From F23-B02 sp963650165 (GTDB lineage: Bacteria; Bacillota; Clostridia; Oscillospirales; Oscillospiraceae): DNA of 25,951 nt. The DNA lies in contig CAVJKX010000020.1 in assembly GCA_963650165.1 (NCBI GenBank), forward strand, positions 1-25,951, in the 5' to 3' direction. The notes beneath the pieces are model-generated. The model was given only the letters and a program-made list of their open reading frames with translations. It made no database searches and was not told where the DNA came from. Shown here piece after piece: positions 24,249 to 25,951 of this stretch (within the stretch, counting starts at the first letter, position 1; each line of letters starts with the position of its first letter). A program made the translations under genes and the position numbers.

Positions 24249-25589
24249 ATGGAGAACAACGAACGCAAGCGCGACGGCTTCAGAAGCCGCAGCGGATTTA
24301 TAATCGCCTGCATAGGCTCGGCCGTCGGCATGGGAAACATCTGGCGCTTCCCCACGCTCGTCTCGACCTGGGGCGGCCTCACCTTCCTTATCCCGTATTT
24401 CATATTCGTCGCGCTCATCGCGTCCACGGGCGTCATCGAGGAGTTCGCCCTCGGCAGAGCGGGCGGAGCGGGACCCATGGGCGCATTCGGCAGGTGCACC
24501 GAGCTCAGATACGGAAACCGGAAGCTCGGCGAGCGCATCGGATACATACCCGTTCTCGGCTCGCTGGCCCTCGCCATCGGCTACACCTGCGTCATGGGCT
24601 GGATATTCAAATACACCTTCATGGCGTTTTCCGGCGAGCTGCTCGAAATGGGCCAGGACATGGACGCCATAGCCGGCGCCTTCGGCGCAACGGCAAGCGC
24701 GTGGGGCGCAAACGTCTGGGTCGTCGCGGCGATCGCGGTGAGCTTTGCCATAATGTCCCTCGGCATCGCAGGCGGCATTGAGAAGGCCAACAAGATCATG
24801 ATGCCCGTGCTGTTCGTGCTGTTTGCCGCGCTGGGCGTGTACGTTTTCACGCTCGCAGGCTCGGCGGAGGGCTACCGCTACATCCTCACCATCGATCCCG
24901 CGGGGCTCATGGAGCCGAAGCTGTGGATCTACGCCTTCGGGCAGGCCTTCTTCTCGCTGTCCGTCGCCGGAAACGGCAGCGTCATCTACGGCTCGTACCT
25001 CAGCCGCAGCGAGTGCATCCCGTCCTCGGCACGCAACGTCGCCGTTTTCGACACTCTCGCCGCGCTGCTGGCGGCCTTCGTCATAATCCCCGCCATGGCA
25101 ACGGGCGGCGCACAGCTCAACGAAGGCGGGCCGGGGCTCATGTTCATCTACCTCGTGAACGTCATAAACGGCATGGCCGGTGGACGTGTGGTCGGCATGG
25201 CGTTTTTCGTCTGCGTCACCTTTGCCGGACTGACCTCGATAATAAACCTCTACGAAGCGCCGGTTGCGTTTCTGCAGGAGAAATTTGATTTAAAGCGCGT
25301 ACCGGCCACGGCGCTGATCCATGTCATCGGCTGCGCCGCCGCGCTGTGCATCCAGGCGATCGTCTCGCAGTGGATGGACGTCGTCTCGATCTACATCTGC
25401 CCGCTCGGCGCACTGCTCGCGGCGGTCATGTTCTTCTGGGTCGGCGGAAAGAAGTTCGCGCTCGAGGCCGTAAATCTCGGTGCGCGCAGGCCCATCGGCA
25501 AGTGGTTCTACCCGCTGGGCAAGTACGTCTACTGCGCCCTGACGCTCCTCGCCCTCGTCGCCGGCGCCGTCCTCGGCGGCATCGGTTGA
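24249..25589 (+). CDS. Sodium-dependent transporter of the neurotransmitter:sodium symporter family
   Basis: This 446-residue membrane protein has about eleven hydrophobic segments and belongs to the LeuT-like SNF/NSS family, which imports amino acids or amines with sodium. The first helix carries the signature IGSAVGMGNIWRFPTLVS (about 22-39), holding the unwound substrate/sodium site. It is shorter than LeuT, as in many bacterial relatives with eleven helices. AAAGG eight bases before the ATG supports the start. It has its own promoter. Its place after the aminotransferase operon hints that it could import an amino compound used there, but no shared operator was seen, so this is only suggestive. 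Confidence 0.93.
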   Translation: MENNERKRDGFRSRSGFIIACIGSAVGMGNIWRFPTLVSTWGGLTFLIPYFIFVALIASTGVIEEFALGRAGGAGPMGAFGRCTELRYGNRKLGERIGYIPVLGSLALAIGYTCVMGWIFKYTFMAFSGELLEMGQDMDAIAGAFGATASAWGANVWVVAAIAVSFAIMSLGIAGGIEKANKIMMPVLFVLFAALGVYVFTLAGSAEGYRYILTIDPAGLMEPKLWIYAFGQAFFSLSVAGNGSVIYGSYLSRSECIPSSARNVAVFDTLAALLAAFVIIPAMATGGAQLNEGGPGLMFIYLVNVINGMAGGRVVGMAFFVCVTFAGLTSIINLYEAPVAFLQEKFDLKRVPATALIHVIGCAAALCIQAIVSQWMDVVSIYICPLGALLAAVMFFWVGGKKFALEAVNLGARRPIGKWFYPLGKYVYCALTLLALVAGAVLGGIG

Positions 25590-25640
25590 TTTTAGAGGCG
25601 AATTTAGACTGTGCCTATACGTTTATTGCCGGTGCCCGGT
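25590..25640 (+). repeat. Dispersed repeat, copy 2 (shorter copy)
   Basis: This 51-base copy begins with TTTTAGAGGCGAATTTAG and ends GCCGGTGCCCGGT. It starts at the last base of the transporter stop codon region. It matches copy 3 closely but stops at CCCGGT, lacking the ATCGAAAC extension seen in copies 1 and 3. Confidence 0.8.
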
Positions 25641-25642
25641 TT

Positions 25643-25720
25643 TTTTCAGTGGCGAATTTAGGCTGTACCTATACACATATTGCCGGTGCCCGGTATCGAA
25701 ACTGTCGACGAAATAAGAAC
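25643..25720 (+). repeat. Dispersed repeat, copy 3 (long copy)
   Basis: It shares AGTGGCGAATTTAGGCTG, CCTATAC and GCCGGTGCCCGGT with copy 2, 53 bases upstream. It then continues with ATCGAAAC and AAATAAGAAC exactly as copy 1 does at the other window end, in reverse orientation. Confidence 0.8.
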
Positions 25721-25845
25721 ACTGCCGCGTAACGCGAGTGCTGAAAGAGATTTGTTTATCCCCTTGTTTCGGTTTCCTGCGCGGCTGCCGGTCGGGCCGA
25801 CGCAAATAGCGTATCGGCATAATGTGAAAGCTCCTCTAAAAATCC

Positions 25846-25902
25846 GTGCAGCAAAGCTGCACACCATAATTATTCATTATTCATTCGCAGGCGCAGCCTG
25901 CG
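25846..25902. repeat. Hairpin pair with TTATTCA repeats
   Basis: GTGCAGC-AAA-GCTGCAC (25846-25862) and CGCAGGC-GCA-GCCTGCG (25886-25902) flank TTATTCATTATTCATTC. This looks like an intergenic repeat of clostridial style. From 25721 to the window end I see no gene. Confidence 0.5.
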
Positions 25903-25951
25903 CGCCGGATGAGGTGTAATCAAATCGCGGCGTGAGCCGCCTACATTATAT

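Noticed and set aside
25590..25720. CRISPR array
   Set aside because: Only two adjacent copies, they differ internally, there is no spacer pattern and no cas gene.

Overview
The window looks like chromosome of a GC-rich member of the Bacillota, most likely a gut-type clostridium of the Oscillospiraceae kind. The evidence is purine-rich AGGAGG-type ribosome sites before most genes, a CDP-glycerol transferase with a TagGH-like exporter, a single-membrane-pass HtrA with a cytoplasmic N-terminal tail, and clostridial-style intergenic hairpin repeats. The placement is inferred from style; no rRNA or other marker gene is present.

Layout. (1) 179-5254, minus strand: a surface-polymer operon read from 5254 downwards: CDP-glycerol-type transferase, sugar-transfer ATP-grasp protein, small nucleotidyltransferase, ABC permease, ABC ATPase with a membrane-anchored C-terminal domain. 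(2) 5466-8857, plus strand, divergent from it: a protein with two TupA-type ATP-grasp domains in tandem, translationally coupled to moaA and followed by a MOSC protein. (3) 8960-9794: a scar where the 3' end of a Cys/Met-metabolism PLP enzyme gene meets the 3' part of an AraC-type regulator gene. (4) 9839-11367: a TetR regulator divergent from an MBL-fold hydrolase, with a palindromic operator between them. (5) 11362-14447: tcdA, a membrane-anchored PrsA/SurA-like protein and a divergent membrane-anchored metallophosphoesterase. (6) 14448-14893: a gene-poor stretch full of hairpins with a MITE-like element. (7) 14894-18429: a two-component system divergent from htrA. Paired TTTCAG boxes lie before both, and htrA has a long structured leader; the arrangement resembles the CssRS-HtrA secretion-stress circuit. 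(8) 18719-23938: an autoregulated TetR-led operon of FGGY kinase, class II aldolase, GtrA-family membrane protein and class III aminotransferase. (9) 24249-25589: a sodium:neurotransmitter-symporter-family transporter with its own promoter. (10) Both window ends carry copies of one dispersed repeat in opposite orientation.

How they fit together. Region 1 and the TupA protein of region 2 probably make and export a decorated anionic surface polymer. The HtrA/two-component pair and the PrsA-like protein belong to envelope protein quality control. The kinase-aldolase-aminotransferase operon looks like a catabolic or salvage pathway of unidentified substrate and is the best candidate for an undescribed system. 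No CRISPR array, tRNA, rRNA, transposase or prophage gene was seen.
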